Assembly (NCBI RefSeq): GCF_003470665.1
Contig: NZ_QRJZ01000013.1
Location: 1-54,873, forward strand
Reading direction: 5' to 3'
DNA from: Collinsella sp. AM17-1
GTDB lineage: Bacteria; Actinomycetota; Coriobacteriia; Coriobacteriales; Coriobacteriaceae
DNA length: 54,873 nucleotides
In this document: one piece after another, positions 16,081 to 25,343 of the stretch
How positions within the stretch are numbered: position 1 is the stretch's first letter
Layout of the letters: the number at the start of each line of letters is the position of its first letter
Made by a program: the position numbers and the translations under genes
Notes under the pieces: generated by a model
Told to the model about the DNA's origin: nothing
The model's database searches: none
What the model saw: only the letters and a program-made list of their open reading frames with translations

Positions 16081-16590
16081 ATGACCTTGCTGCAGCCTTC
16101 CGTGGGCTCGCCCGTTTTCTGGGCCGGTTCGGGCTTTGAGGACAAGCTGCTGCAAGCCCAGGGTGATTTTTCGCTCAACGCGGGCCAGCACAGCGTGACC
16201 TATCTGCCAAACGACGAGACGACCGCGCCCGGTCGCTATCAGGTGCTGCTGTACGACAACAACTTTGGTGCGGCCGAGAGCTATCCCAAGTTCGACTGGG
16301 GCCAGCTGGGCGCCGCGGTGGTGACCGACTACAGCAAGGGAACGCATTCGTTTGGGCGCATCTTTACGGTGGACGAGGCCACGTGCGCCTACGGGCTCGA
16401 AGACCAGATCGCCGTGCCGTTTTCGGGCTACGTCAGCAGTGCGCAGCGCGTCGGCGATTCGAATAGCATGCTCGTGGCATCGGGCCAGGCCAAGACCTTT
16501 GCCGAGTACGATTGCTATGGACTGCCCATCGCCACCTACGAAATGGAAGCCGAGAAGTACATCTACCGCGTGTACAAGTACGGGCTGTAG
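16081..16590 (+). pseudogene. 5'-truncated arylsulfate sulfotransferase remnant
   Basis: This 169-codon open frame resembles only the C-terminal part of the roughly 600-residue arylsulfotransferases: a GQHSVTYLPN segment, then YQVLLYDNNFG, then strands resembling the last propeller blade. The ATG at 16081 has no ribosome binding site and follows directly on the upstream terminator. Another ATG at 16069 runs into a stop after four codons. The catalytic His/Arg core of the family would lie in the missing part. I read it as a decayed gene end, or the remnant of an excision event. A short expressed protein cannot be excluded. Confidence 0.6.
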
Positions 16591-16657
16591 CGCTGCGCTT
16601 GGCTGTGCCTGTGCCCCGCGGCCGCGCTCTCGTGCCGGGTCCACCTCGCGTCCCGCA

Positions 16658-17797
16658 TCACTCCACATCAAACTCCACGCGATCGAGTTCGGGCACGTTG
16701 AGGTCGATGAGCTTGCGGGCAACGCGGCGGTTGTGTGCCCCAAGCGCCTCGCCTGTCGTCACATGGGCGACAATCTCGCGCTCGACGATGCCCTCCTCGT
16801 CGCCCTCGGCGGCCGAGGTCTCGACGGCGACGGTGTAATCCCTAAAGCCCGGCAGCACCGCGGCAAGCTCGCGTGTGGTCTCGGTGACGCCGTAGCCGTC
16901 CTGCACGCCGGCCTGTGCCGAGCCAATGGACCCCGCGGTCATGACGATGCAGGGGATGGCAAAGATCACCGTACCCACGATGATGCGACGGCGCACTTTG
17001 CGTGACAGCTCGTCGACCGCGGCGTTTTCCTGGGCGGTGACAACGCCGTCGCCGTTGAGGTCGCGCTTGAGCGGCACGCGCAAAAGAAGCAGCACGGCTT
17101 CGGCGGCCAGTGCGATAAAGACCACGTTGATGCCAAACTCGTAAAGCGCCGAGAGAAATAGCGACCCGCTTGCGATGGCGATGCCGTAGCCCGCCGCACA
17201 CAGGGGCGGCATGAGCGCGGTCGCCACGGCCACGCCGGCGATGAGCGTTGCGGGCTCCTGGTCGCGTGAGTTGCCTAGGCCGCCCGCAAAGCCGCCGGCG
17301 AGCGCGACAGCGAGGTCCCACACGGTGGGCGTCGAGTTGTCGATAATGGCGGCTGTGGTGGTGCCAAGGGGCGAGAGCTTAAAGTACAACGTGGATGTGA
17401 CCAGGCAAAAGGCCATTTGCAGCGCAAGACCGGCGACGGCTTCGACGGTAATCTCGCGGTCGAGCGTGGCGATGCCATATGCCATGGCAAGGACCGATCC
17501 CATAAGCGGGCAGATGAGCATGGCGCCCACGATGGCGATGTCCGAATCGATATCGAGGCCGATGCTCGCGATGAGCATGGCGATGATGAGGATGCACAGG
17601 TGAGAGCCGGTCAGGCGTGCCCCGTTTACAAAGCGCTTGCGGATCACGTGATAGGGTGCGCGTCCCTCGCGAATGTTGAACGCGCGCTTGAGGAAGCGGG
17701 TGACGTTTTCCATGGCTTCGCTATGAGCAGGGCGGATGCCGTGACGCCGATGATGACGCTCACGCAGTCGTTCGATCTGTTGCTTGTCGAGTTCCAT
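16658..17797 (-). CDS. DUF389 integral membrane protein
   Basis: This 379-residue protein has a basic N-terminus (1-60) and about six membrane segments between 65 and 240 (RLTGSHLCILIIAMLIASIGLDIDS, IVGAMLICPLMGSVLAMAYG and later). It continues with a further segment near 272-285 and a C-terminal soluble domain. The motif DIDSDIAIVGAMLICPLMG is typical of DUF389/TIGR00341. The ATG at 17797 follows GAGGTGG; 49 upstream in-frame codons have no start site and unlike composition. Between two membrane segments, residues 246-257 read DLNGDGVVTAQE, an EF-hand/dockerin-like calcium loop. The function of the family is not established. Confidence 0.85.
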   Translation of the reverse strand: MELDKQQIERLRERHHRRHGIRPAHSEAMENVTRFLKRAFNIREGRAPYHVIRKRFVNGARLTGSHLCILIIAMLIASIGLDIDSDIAIVGAMLICPLMGSVLAMAYGIATLDREITVEAVAGLALQMAFCLVTSTLYFKLSPLGTTTAAIIDNSTPTVWDLAVALAGGFAGGLGNSRDQEPATLIAGVAVATALMPPLCAAGYGIAIASGSLFLSALYEFGINVVFIALAAEAVLLLLRVPLKRDLNGDGVVTAQENAAVDELSRKVRRRIIVGTVIFAIPCIVMTAGSIGSAQAGVQDGYGVTETTRELAAVLPGFRDYTVAVETSAAEGDEEGIVEREIVAHVTTGEALGAHNRRVARKLIDLNVPELDRVEFDVE

Positions 17798-17813
17798 GTC
17801 CACCTCGTTCTGA

Positions 17814-17942
17814 CACGGGCCGCGCAACGCGCCCGTTGTCCTAACTCTACACCGTGGCGGACGAGGTGTCTGTTGGATGAGGAATCCGATAGGGCGGATG
17901 ACGCGGGAGCAAATGCAAATCACAGGTTCAATTTGATCCCGC
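17814..17942. other. Intergenic hairpins upstream of the DUF389 gene
   Basis: The 307-base gap between the divergent DUF389 and surface-protein genes holds two imperfect stems: ACGGGC...GCCCGT at about 17814-17836 and GCGGGAGCAAAT...ATTTGATCCCGC at 17903-17942. Neither has a clear T-run. The rest of the gap holds the palindrome at 18028. Confidence 0.4.
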
Positions 17943-18027
17943 AATAATATGATGCACCAGCTCCTACATATGTGACGAAATTGTGAAGCACGAGAGTGCG
18001 AGTTTCAAAAAATCCGCTGGTGACCAA

Positions 18028-18039
18028 TGTTGCGCAACA
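18028..18039. promoter_or_regulatory. TGTTGCGCAACA palindrome upstream of the surface-protein gene
   Basis: This perfect 12-bp palindrome lies 66 bases before the ATG. The same 12 bases, preceded by the same CAA, occur 75 bases before the zinc-ribbon gene at 34424. Downstream both regions also carry GTTTGAAG (18063-18070 and 34385-34392). It is a candidate operator shared by the two genes. Confidence 0.6.
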
Positions 18040-18104
18040 GAATTCAAAAATCGGCACCTACAGTTTGAAGCGTATGGATAAATCCGTGTCAAAGGGAGAA
18101 AGCC

Positions 18105-21100
18105 ATGGCAAACTACAGTCCACAACACTTTGAGCCTCGGGCTAAGGCCGTCAACGTCAAGGGCGTTGCCAACCGCGCCGTCGCAACCGTTTTGACGGCG
18201 GGCCTCATCGCTCAGCCGCTCATGTCGCCGCTGGCGGCAATCGCCGCACCGTCAACCGGTAACGGCGATTCTGTTCAGGGGGGGGGTAGTTCTGTAGAGA
18301 ATACCGTTGCCGCCGGTAACCAAGCGGTCGTAAAGACGGCTGCCCAGCTGGCCGAGGAGTCGGCAAAGCAGCTCAAGGACGCTCAGGCCGCCTACGATGC
18401 CGCCCAGAAGAAGGCCGACGCGGCGGGCCAGTCTCAAAAGCAGGCGCAGCAGCAAAAGAATCAGGCCTCGCAGGCCGTGACCGATAACGCCGCCGAGCAG
18501 AACGCAGCAGAAGTCGCCGCGCTCCAGGAGAAGATTGACGAGCTCAAAGCCGCCGTCGAAAAGACCGAGCAGCAGCAGAAGAAGCTGGGCGACCTGAACG
18601 ATCGGCTCGAACAGGCCAACAAGAGTGTCGAGGATAAGACCCAGGCGCTCAAGGACGCCAAGGCAAAGCAGGATGAGGCCAAGAAGGCCCTCGATGATGC
18701 CCAGGCCAAGCTCGAGGCCATGGGTATGGACGAGTACGAGGCCGCCAAGAAGGCCGTCGAGGACGCGCAGGCAAAGCTCGATGACGCCAATAAGGCCGTT
18801 ACTACTGCACAGGCCAATCTGGACCAGGCCAAGGCTGCCGAGGCCAGCGCCCAGCAGGAAAAGCAGAATACCGAGGCGGCTTTGACGACTGCCCAGGCCA
18901 AGAAGCAGGAGACTGCCGCTGCTCTCGCAGCCGCAACCACCGCGCGCGATAACGCCCAGCAGAAGTTCAACCAGGCGCAGGCCGCGCTCGATGCTGCCGT
19001 CTCGGGTACGGGTGTTGACCTGAGTGCGCTTGAGGCCGCCAAGAAAGCTGCTGCTGGTGAGCTCAAGACCGCGCAGGCGGAGCTCAATGCCGCGACGGAT
19101 GCCGACGCCACCGCACAGACAAATCTGCAGGCCGCCCAGGCTGCCGTCGCTGCCGCGCAGGAAAAGGTCAACGCCGCCAACGCTGCCGTGGCATCCGCCC
19201 AGTCTGCATACGATGCGGCAAACAAGGAGTACAAGGACGCGGTCAGTAAGCGTGACGCCGCGAAGACGGCATACGAGCAGGCCCAGCAGACCGAGGCCGA
19301 CAAGAAGACCGCGTACGATAAGCTTGTCGAAGTTCGCAAGCAGAAGCGCAGCGAGTGGGAGGCAGCCTGCGCCGCTTCGAACGCCGCGGAAAAGGCTTAT
19401 GACGCTGCTAATGCCCAGGTTGAGGCTCTTAACCAGCAGATTGCCGACCTCAAGTCGAACATGACCGTTGACCAGGAAGTCATCAGCCAGGGTATGTTCG
19501 GCTTCATGAACTACATCATCGGCGGCAGCCAGTTCACAGCTACGCAGAAAAAGAACGCCCAGGACGCTGTATCAATGCTGACCGGCGCAGACGATAAAGC
19601 CGAGTGGTATGACAATTACGTCGATCAGAACATGTCTCGCGATACCAATCCGCTTTCCTTGGAGCAGATGCGCAACGCCCTGACATATCTCGACACCCAG
19701 AACAACCTCCGCAAGGCGAACGGTCAGTCGGCGCTCAGCGTCAGCCTCCGCATGACTGTGGCAGCCGCCCTTAATGCATCATATTCATCGAACATCTGGG
19801 GACACTCGGGCTGCTACTGGGACAATGGAGAAAACCTTGCTGGCGGCGGCGGCGCATATACCGGCGGCGAGACTGAGGACACTCTCGGATGGCCCTATAC
19901 CGGTCTCTATACTCAGGAGAAGGTTAATTACGAGAATTGGATTAAAAAGTACGGTGTGGATAGCGAGGCCGGCAAAGACCTCATGGCTCATCGCTATGAT
20001 TCGTACTATATCTACCAAAACTATTACGATGTGTATCACGGTACAAAAGATAAGAATGGCAATCAAAGAGGAGACGCCTGCGGGCACTATCTCAACATTA
20101 TCGATTCCGCTACGGTGGCTATCGGCATCGCGACCGGTAGCGGTAAGAACACCGATTCCGAGGTAACCGTCTTCGATTACAGTGCTGATGACACTCAGGC
20201 TGATTTCACTGTCCCCGAGTTCAAGAAGCTCGTCAACGACTACATCGATTCCGCCTACAATGCAGGCGGCACGCAGGCGCAGAAGGAGCAGCTGAAGCAG
20301 CTTCAGAATAAGTTGGCAGAGGCGCAGAAGACGCTTGGCACGGCCGATACGGCATATCTCGCTGCTCTCAATAATCAGAAAGACGCACAAGACGCCTATA
20401 CCGCGGCCGACACGAACATGAACACCGCCAAGGGCGAGTACGAGAAGGCCAAGTCCGGCACCGCCGCCGCGAAGACGGCATACGACGCCGCCGAAGCCAA
20501 ACTCAAGGGTATCGACGTCAAGACGCCCAAGACCAAGCTCGACGCCGCCAAGAGCGAGGCCGCTACTGCCCAGGCAGCTCTCGATAAGGCAAACGCCACG
20601 CTTGCTGACAGCAAGAAGAAGGCGGCCGATGCCGCTGCTCACAAGGCGAAGGCTCGCAGCGCCTGCGATGCTGCCAAGGCAAAATCCGACAAGGCCAACG
20701 AGGCTTATGACAACGCCACCGCTTCGGTCAAGGATCTTACTGCCAAGCGCGATGCCGCTAATGCGAACCTTGCGAGCAAGCAGGGCACGCTTGACGATGC
20801 CAAGAAGGCCGACGACGCTGCCCAAGCTGGCGTTGACAAGGCTCGGGCCGCAGATACGCACGCCGCGACCACTCTTTCGGACGCCAAGCAGGCAGTTGCC
20901 GCCAAGGCGCAGGCTGTGTCCGACGCGCAGGCCAAGGCCAAGGCCGCCGAGGACGAGCTTGCCACCGCAAATAAGGCCTTCGAGCGCTTCGCCGGCGCTC
21001 AGAAGGCGGTCGACGACGCCAAGGCCGCCTATGACGCTGCCGTCGCCGGTGTCGCCGATGCCCAGAAGCAGCTCGAGGCCGCCAACGAAGCCGTCGTCGA

Positions 21101-21614
21101 TGCGAACTTCGAGATCGTCAAGGCCAAGGCCGAGCTTGCCAACGACGAGGCACTCAAGGCCGATCTTGAGGCTGTCGACCACAAGGCATCCCTTGCCGCG
21201 GGCACGACGGGCAACGAGAAGCTGGTCAAGCTGAACGCAGCCTACGCTCGCTATAAGGCCGCCGTCGATGCCGCCGCTGGCCTCAAGTCTGCTCTGAGCG
21301 ATGCCGATGCCAAGCTGTCCGATGCCAACGACGCCTATGCTGCCGCGCTTGCCGAGCTTGGCGATGCCAAGGATGCCCTGGCTGCCGCGCAGGCCGAGTA
21401 CGACAAGTATCATCCCAAGGCTGAGCCGCAGGCCAAGCCTCAGGTTGCGCAGGCTGCCGCAAAGGCTCCTGTCGCCAAGAAGAAGGCCACGGACGGTGCA
21501 CTTGCTCAGACGGGCGATACCTCCGCGCTTGCAGGTGAGGTCTTCGTCATCGGCGGCATTACGCTCGTTGCCGCGGGTGTGACGCTCGGCGATCGTCGTC
21601 GCAAGCAGATGTAG
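18105..21614 (+). CDS. Giant coiled-coil surface protein with CAP/SCP domain and LAxTG sorting signal
   Basis: This 1169-residue protein has an N-terminal signal peptide (hydrophobic stretch about 23-48, ending AAIAAPS). Two long Ala/Lys/Asp-rich heptad regions (about 70-450 and 725-1110) predict extended coiled coils. Between them lies a CAP/SCP-like domain (about 455-700) with a GHSGCYWDNGENLAGG core and a C-terminal GHYLNIID strand. The C-terminus has LAQTGD (LAQTG 1133-1137), a hydrophobic segment and the tail DRRRKQM, the plan of a sortase substrate, although LAxTG differs from LPxTG. The coding start contains a run of nine G (18278-18286, codons 58-61), a slippage-prone tract that could switch the gene off. 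RBS AAAGGGAGAAAG precedes the ATG. It is probably wall-anchored and exposed; the ligand is unknown. Confidence 0.85.
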   Translation: MANYSPQHFEPRAKAVNVKGVANRAVATVLTAGLIAQPLMSPLAAIAAPSTGNGDSVQGGGSSVENTVAAGNQAVVKTAAQLAEESAKQLKDAQAAYDAAQKKADAAGQSQKQAQQQKNQASQAVTDNAAEQNAAEVAALQEKIDELKAAVEKTEQQQKKLGDLNDRLEQANKSVEDKTQALKDAKAKQDEAKKALDDAQAKLEAMGMDEYEAAKKAVEDAQAKLDDANKAVTTAQANLDQAKAAEASAQQEKQNTEAALTTAQAKKQETAAALAAATTARDNAQQKFNQAQAALDAAVSGTGVDLSALEAAKKAAAGELKTAQAELNAATDADATAQTNLQAAQAAVAAAQEKVNAANAAVASAQSAYDAANKEYKDAVSKRDAAKTAYEQAQQTEADKKTAYDKLVEVRKQKRSEWEAACAASNAAEKAYDAANAQVEALNQQIADLKSNMTVDQEVISQGMFGFMNYIIGGSQFTATQKKNAQDAVSMLTGADDKAEWYDNYVDQNMSRDTNPLSLEQMRNALTYLDTQNNLRKANGQSALSVSLRMTVAAALNASYSSNIWGHSGCYWDNGENLAGGGGAYTGGETEDTLGWPYTGLYTQEKVNYENWIKKYGVDSEAGKDLMAHRYDSYYIYQNYYDVYHGTKDKNGNQRGDACGHYLNIIDSATVAIGIATGSGKNTDSEVTVFDYSADDTQADFTVPEFKKLVNDYIDSAYNAGGTQAQKEQLKQLQNKLAEAQKTLGTADTAYLAALNNQKDAQDAYTAADTNMNTAKGEYEKAKSGTAAAKTAYDAAEAKLKGIDVKTPKTKLDAAKSEAATAQAALDKANATLADSKKKAADAAAHKAKARSACDAAKAKSDKANEAYDNATASVKDLTAKRDAANANLASKQGTLDDAKKADDAAQAGVDKARAADTHAATTLSDAKQAVAAKAQAVSDAQAKAKAAEDELATANKAFERFAGAQKAVDDAKAAYDAAVAGVADAQKQLEAANEAVVDANFEIVKAKAELANDEALKADLEAVDHKASLAAGTTGNEKLVKLNAAYARYKAAVDAAAGLKSALSDADAKLSDANDAYAAALAELGDAKDALAAAQAEYDKYHPKAEPQAKPQVAQAAAKAPVAKKKATDGALAQTGDTSALAGEVFVIGGITLVAAGVTLGDRRRKQM
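18278..18286 (+). repeat. G9 homopolymer inside the surface-protein gene
   Basis: Nine consecutive G residues encode part of Gln and three Gly near codon 58, just after the signal peptide. Gain or loss of one base would shift the frame. Confidence 0.95.
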
Positions 21615-21682
21615 CGTTTCGAGCGTAGTTTCTGCAACGAACTTCAATTCATAGCGGGACCGTCTCGATAGCCAAACGATAA

Positions 21683-21719
21683 GGCCGGCGCGCTGTCATA
21701 CGCAGCGCGCCGGCCTTTC
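21683..21719 (+). terminator. Terminator of the surface-protein gene
   Basis: GGCCGGCGCGCTG-N7-CAGCGCGCCGGCC followed by TTTCTTTG. Confidence 0.92.
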
Positions 21720-21733
21720 TTTGCGTTGGTATC

Positions 21734-21773
21734 AAAAAGCCCGGTCGGTAGCCGCGAAAGCTACCGACCGGGC
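21734..21773 (-). terminator. Terminator of the OPT transporter gene
   Basis: Read on the minus strand, GCCCGGTCGGTAGC-N7-GCTACCGACCGGGC is followed by TTTTTG. It faces the plus-strand terminator just upstream, insulating the two convergent genes. Confidence 0.92.
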
Positions 21774-21814
21774 AAATCGTAGACAATATGGTTGCTGTCG
21801 AGCAGCTGCTCAGC

Positions 21815-23518
21815 TTAGCCCAGCAGGCTTAAGCCCACGGAGACAAACGCCAGGATAACGCCGACGATGGACTCGCCGCCGAGCAGGCCGCTGGCGACAA
21901 CCAGACCCTGTTCCTGGAAGGCGGCGTCCTTAGCAGCTCTCTCCTCGTCAGAAAGACCAGCGGTGGCGTCGCGGTGGGCGGACCACTTGTCGTAGGCGAG
22001 TTTAACGCAGGAGCCTAGGAAGGCCGTGAGCGACATGTAGAACGGCAGGTACACGCCCAGGCCGATCATCATGGCCGGAATGCCGAGCCAGTACATGACG
22101 ATGCCGGCGATAAAGCCGCCTGCGAACCACGGCACGCTCGGGATGCCCGAGACCATGGTGGCGACCACGCTTGCCTGCGCGGCCACAAAGCTCTTGTCGG
22201 GGCCGAAGGCGTCCGGACCATAGGCGGTGACGAGCGCGACCATGACGGCGGCGGCGACCAGGGCGCCCACGATGCCGCCGATGGCCTGGCCGATCCACTG
22301 CGCACGCGGGTTGGTGCCCAGCACGGCGCCGGCCTTAAAGTCGTTCATGACGTCGCCCGCAAGGCCGCACGCCACGGCTACGATGCCGGCGATAAAGAAC
22401 AGCTTGACCTGAGCGATCTGTGCAAAGGCAGCCACGATGAGCATAACGATGAGGCCAAAGATCTCCATGGGGTCGATACCCGTCTGGCCGCAGCTCTGTG
22501 CGCTCATGATGGTGGTGACAAAGGTGAACAGCGTCACGATGACGGCCGGAACGGGGCCAAGGTCAAGCACGATGGCGATGATCACGGCGATGGCGGCAGC
22601 GCCCAGGCCGATGATGCCGGCGTCGAGCTTAAGGGAGCCCGAGATGAGCGACTGCTCGTCGGTGTCGGTGGAGCTGTCGGCGGCAAGACCGCGGACGATG
22701 CCGGCGACCTGCGGCAGGATGTCCTTGAGGACGACGGCGACGCCAAAGCCCATCATGAGGCCCATGCCCAGGGACTTGACGATGCCCTGCGCAGTCACAA
22801 CGTCGAACAGACCGGCAGCGGTGCCGCCCACGATGATGCCAAAGTTGCCCAGCAGGGCGCCGGCAAACCAGAAGGCGACCGGGGCGAAGCCCACGAGGAA
22901 GCCGACGGAGAGCAGCATGGGCGAGTTGTAGATGCCAAAGGTCACGCCGGGGATGTTGAGCGTGCATAGCATGCTGGGCACCACGCCCAGAGCGTCGCGA
23001 AGCACGCTGTAGATGCCTGCGATGGCCATGGAACCAAAGAGCTGCTTGCCGGTTTTGCCGCCAGCCTCGGTCGCGCGCAAGGTCTGAGCTGCGGCGTTGC
23101 CGGTGGGGAACTCAAGCGCGGCGTCCACGATAAAGTGACGGTGGATGAGTGCGGTGGCCAGCAGGCCCAGGATGGTGCCGGCGAGTGCCACGATAAACAT
23201 GTCGAGCCAGCTGATCTGGTCGGCATAGCCCAGCATCCAGGCGCCCGGGATGGTAAACGCCAGGCCGCCGGCGACCATGGCGCCTGCGGACATGATGGTG
23301 TGGGTGACGTTGGCCTCGTTGAGGCTGGCGTTGCCCATGAGCTTAAGGAAGAACAGCGAGATGACGGCAGCGAAGACGATCGGCCAGGGGAGTGCGCCCA
23401 TCTTGAGGGCGGTGTAGGCCGAGCTTGCCGTGATGATCACGCAGCCAAGGACGCCGATGACGACGCCGCGCAGCGTGAGTTGCCCGCGCATCGAAGCGCG
23501 GTTCGAGGGATTGCTCAT
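21815..23518 (-). CDS. OPT-family oligopeptide transporter
   Basis: This 567-residue polytopic membrane protein begins QLTLRGVVIGVLGCVIITASSAYTALKMGALPW, the typical OPT start. It continues with about fourteen hydrophobic segments and the NEANVTHTIMSAGAMVAGG motif. OPT proteins import peptides or metal chelates with protons. It is somewhat shorter than many bacterial members (about 600-650 residues) but no segment is obviously missing. RBS AAAGGAG precedes the ATG. It stands divergent from coaX and has its own terminator. The substrate cannot be predicted. Confidence 0.9.
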   Translation of the reverse strand: MSNPSNRASMRGQLTLRGVVIGVLGCVIITASSAYTALKMGALPWPIVFAAVISLFFLKLMGNASLNEANVTHTIMSAGAMVAGGLAFTIPGAWMLGYADQISWLDMFIVALAGTILGLLATALIHRHFIVDAALEFPTGNAAAQTLRATEAGGKTGKQLFGSMAIAGIYSVLRDALGVVPSMLCTLNIPGVTFGIYNSPMLLSVGFLVGFAPVAFWFAGALLGNFGIIVGGTAAGLFDVVTAQGIVKSLGMGLMMGFGVAVVLKDILPQVAGIVRGLAADSSTDTDEQSLISGSLKLDAGIIGLGAAAIAVIIAIVLDLGPVPAVIVTLFTFVTTIMSAQSCGQTGIDPMEIFGLIVMLIVAAFAQIAQVKLFFIAGIVAVACGLAGDVMNDFKAGAVLGTNPRAQWIGQAIGGIVGALVAAAVMVALVTAYGPDAFGPDKSFVAAQASVVATMVSGIPSVPWFAGGFIAGIVMYWLGIPAMMIGLGVYLPFYMSLTAFLGSCVKLAYDKWSAHRDATAGLSDEERAAKDAAFQEQGLVVASGLLGGESIVGVILAFVSVGLSLLG

Positions 23519-23710
23519 ATAAAACTCCTTTGCGTATATCCGCTTCCCCCGGGAGCGCCGTTACGGATACGGCGCGGGAAGTCGGGTTACCAAGGGCCGC
23601 CGCGTGAGCTCGCGCGCGACCGCGCACCAGTATAGCCGCAAGCTAGTCATTTTGGGATGACTGGTTTAGGTAGGCGATATACTGCTGGGCAGACGAAAGG
23701 AGCGCCGACG

Positions 23711-24562
23711 ATGCTTAATGGGTGCGCATATATATTGACGGTCGACGTGGGCAACACGTTCATTCGCTTTGGCCTGTTTGCCGAGGATTCAGCCGCGGCA
23801 CAGGAATGCCCGCTCGCGACGTGCGAGATCACCACGCCGTCGAGCATTACGGCAGACGAGGCGCGCATGAGGCTCGCGCAGGTCATGGGTGCACTGGCAG
23901 CCGATGCGGGCATGCCGGGCGCGCTTGTGCCCACGGCTGCCGTGCTGAGCTGCGTGGTGCCGGCGCTCGAGCGCCCGTGGAAGACGGCGCTTTCTCGCAC
24001 CTGCACGGGGCGCGTGCTCACCGTGGGGCCGGGTCTCAAGACCGGTATGCCCGTGCACTACGACGATCCGGCCGAGATCGGCCCCGACCGCATCGCCGAC
24101 GCCGTGGCGGCACGCGCCGTCTACGGCTCTCCCTGCATCGTGATCGACTTGGGTACCACGACCAATATCGAGGTCATCGACGCGCGCGGCACCTTTGTGG
24201 GCGGCGTCATCGCGCCGGGTCTGGCGCTTGGCGCCCGCTCGCTTTCGGCTGCTGCGGCGCGTCTGCCGCAGGTCGAGCCCTCGGCACCCACGCATGTGAT
24301 CGGTCGCAACACGCGCGAGGCCATGCGTTCGGGCGTGGTTCTGGGCGAGGTAGCCCGCATCGACGGCATGCTCGACATGGTGCTCGCCGAGATGCGCGCG
24401 ACCAAGGCCGCGGGGGAGGGCGACGTGCCCATCGTCATTACCGGCGACGACGCCGAGGCGCTCGCGTCGCTGGTCGGCCACAGCCTGACGGTAGACGACG
24501 CGCTGACGTTGCGAGGACTCGCCGAGCTCTACCGCATCAACCAAAAGCCCCGCCGCGTGTAA
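23711..24562 (+). CDS. coaX: Type III pantothenate kinase
   Basis: This 283-residue ASKHA-fold kinase phosphorylates pantothenate in the first step of coenzyme A synthesis. The phosphate-1 motif TVDVGNTFIRFGLF lies near residues 10-23, the family signature EIGPDRIADAVAA near 118-130, and the second phosphate and adenosine motifs in VIDLGTTTNIEVID and GGVIAPGL. The ATG at 23711 follows AAAGGAGCGCCGACG. An upstream in-frame ATG at 23657 lacks a site and is rejected. The next gene follows after a short gap with a possible weak hairpin. Confidence 0.93.
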   Translation: MLNGCAYILTVDVGNTFIRFGLFAEDSAAAQECPLATCEITTPSSITADEARMRLAQVMGALAADAGMPGALVPTAAVLSCVVPALERPWKTALSRTCTGRVLTVGPGLKTGMPVHYDDPAEIGPDRIADAVAARAVYGSPCIVIDLGTTTNIEVIDARGTFVGGVIAPGLALGARSLSAAAARLPQVEPSAPTHVIGRNTREAMRSGVVLGEVARIDGMLDMVLAEMRATKAAGEGDVPIVITGDDAEALASLVGHSLTVDDALTLRGLAELYRINQKPRRV

Positions 24563-24646
24563 AAGTGAGGGCGCCGGTGGGACAAACGCCCCCACCTTTC
24601 ACCTGCTACAATGGGTCAAACTATTGCGATTACGGAGGTGTCTGCC

Positions 24647-25171
24647 ATGTCGGACGATCTTCATCAAACTTCGTCAGGCAAGCGCCTGGACGTCATTAGC
24701 TGGGACGAGTTCTTTATGAGCGTGGCCATCGCCGCACAGCGCCGCAGCAAGGACCCCAACACGCAGGTGGGTGCGTGCATCGCCAGCACCAACCACCGTA
24801 TCCTTTCGGTGGGCTACAACGGTACGCCCTCGGCGCTCAACGACGACTTTTTCCCGTGGGGTACGAGCGACGACCCGCTGCAGGACAAGCACAACTACGT
24901 GGTCCATGCCGAGGCCAACGCCGTGCTCAACTACCGTGGCTCGCTCAAGGACCTCGAGGGTTCCACGGTCTACGTCACGCTGTTCCCGTGCCATGACTGC
25001 GCCAAGATTTTGGCGCAGGTGGGTGTGGGCGAGGTTGTCTACCTGGACAACAAGTACGCCGACACCGACGACGGCCGCATCAGCCGCCGCATTCTCGACT
25101 CCTGCGGTATTAGCTACCGCCAGGTTATCGTCGATGTTCACATCGGTACCGAGGGACAGGCTCAGCAGTAG
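24647..25171 (+). CDS. Deoxycytidylate deaminase family protein
   Basis: This 174-residue zinc enzyme of the dCMP/ComEB type has the zinc motifs HAEAN (His ligand with the catalytic Glu) and PCHDC (two Cys ligands). It also has the phosphate-site pattern VGYNGTP and the family start SWDEFFMSVAIAAQRRSKDPNTQVG. It would convert dCMP to dUMP for dTMP synthesis. The chosen ATG at 24647 follows GGAGGTG at 24634-24640; another in-frame ATG at 24611 lies within a likely -10 box (TACAAT, 24607-24612). Confidence 0.92.
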   Translation: MSDDLHQTSSGKRLDVISWDEFFMSVAIAAQRRSKDPNTQVGACIASTNHRILSVGYNGTPSALNDDFFPWGTSDDPLQDKHNYVVHAEANAVLNYRGSLKDLEGSTVYVTLFPCHDCAKILAQVGVGEVVYLDNKYADTDDGRISRRILDSCGISYRQVIVDVHIGTEGQAQQ

Positions 25172-25343
25172 CGCGTGGCAATGCCATCTGGCAACAAAAG
25201 GCAGCTAAAAGAGACCCGTCCCAAATTGACCGCTCGTGAAAGTCGTGTCCGCACGCATGGCTGGCGCCTAAGCGGGTACATGGCTGTAGTAACATGGCCC
25301 CTGTCCGCGGGCGTGCCCGCGTTATTGTGAGAAAGGAGCCCCT

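Noticed and set aside
19785..21647. 620-codon minus-strand open frame
   Set aside because: It is antisense to the Ala-rich repeats of the surface protein; the Leu/Gly-rich sequence only mirrors Ala/Lys codons.
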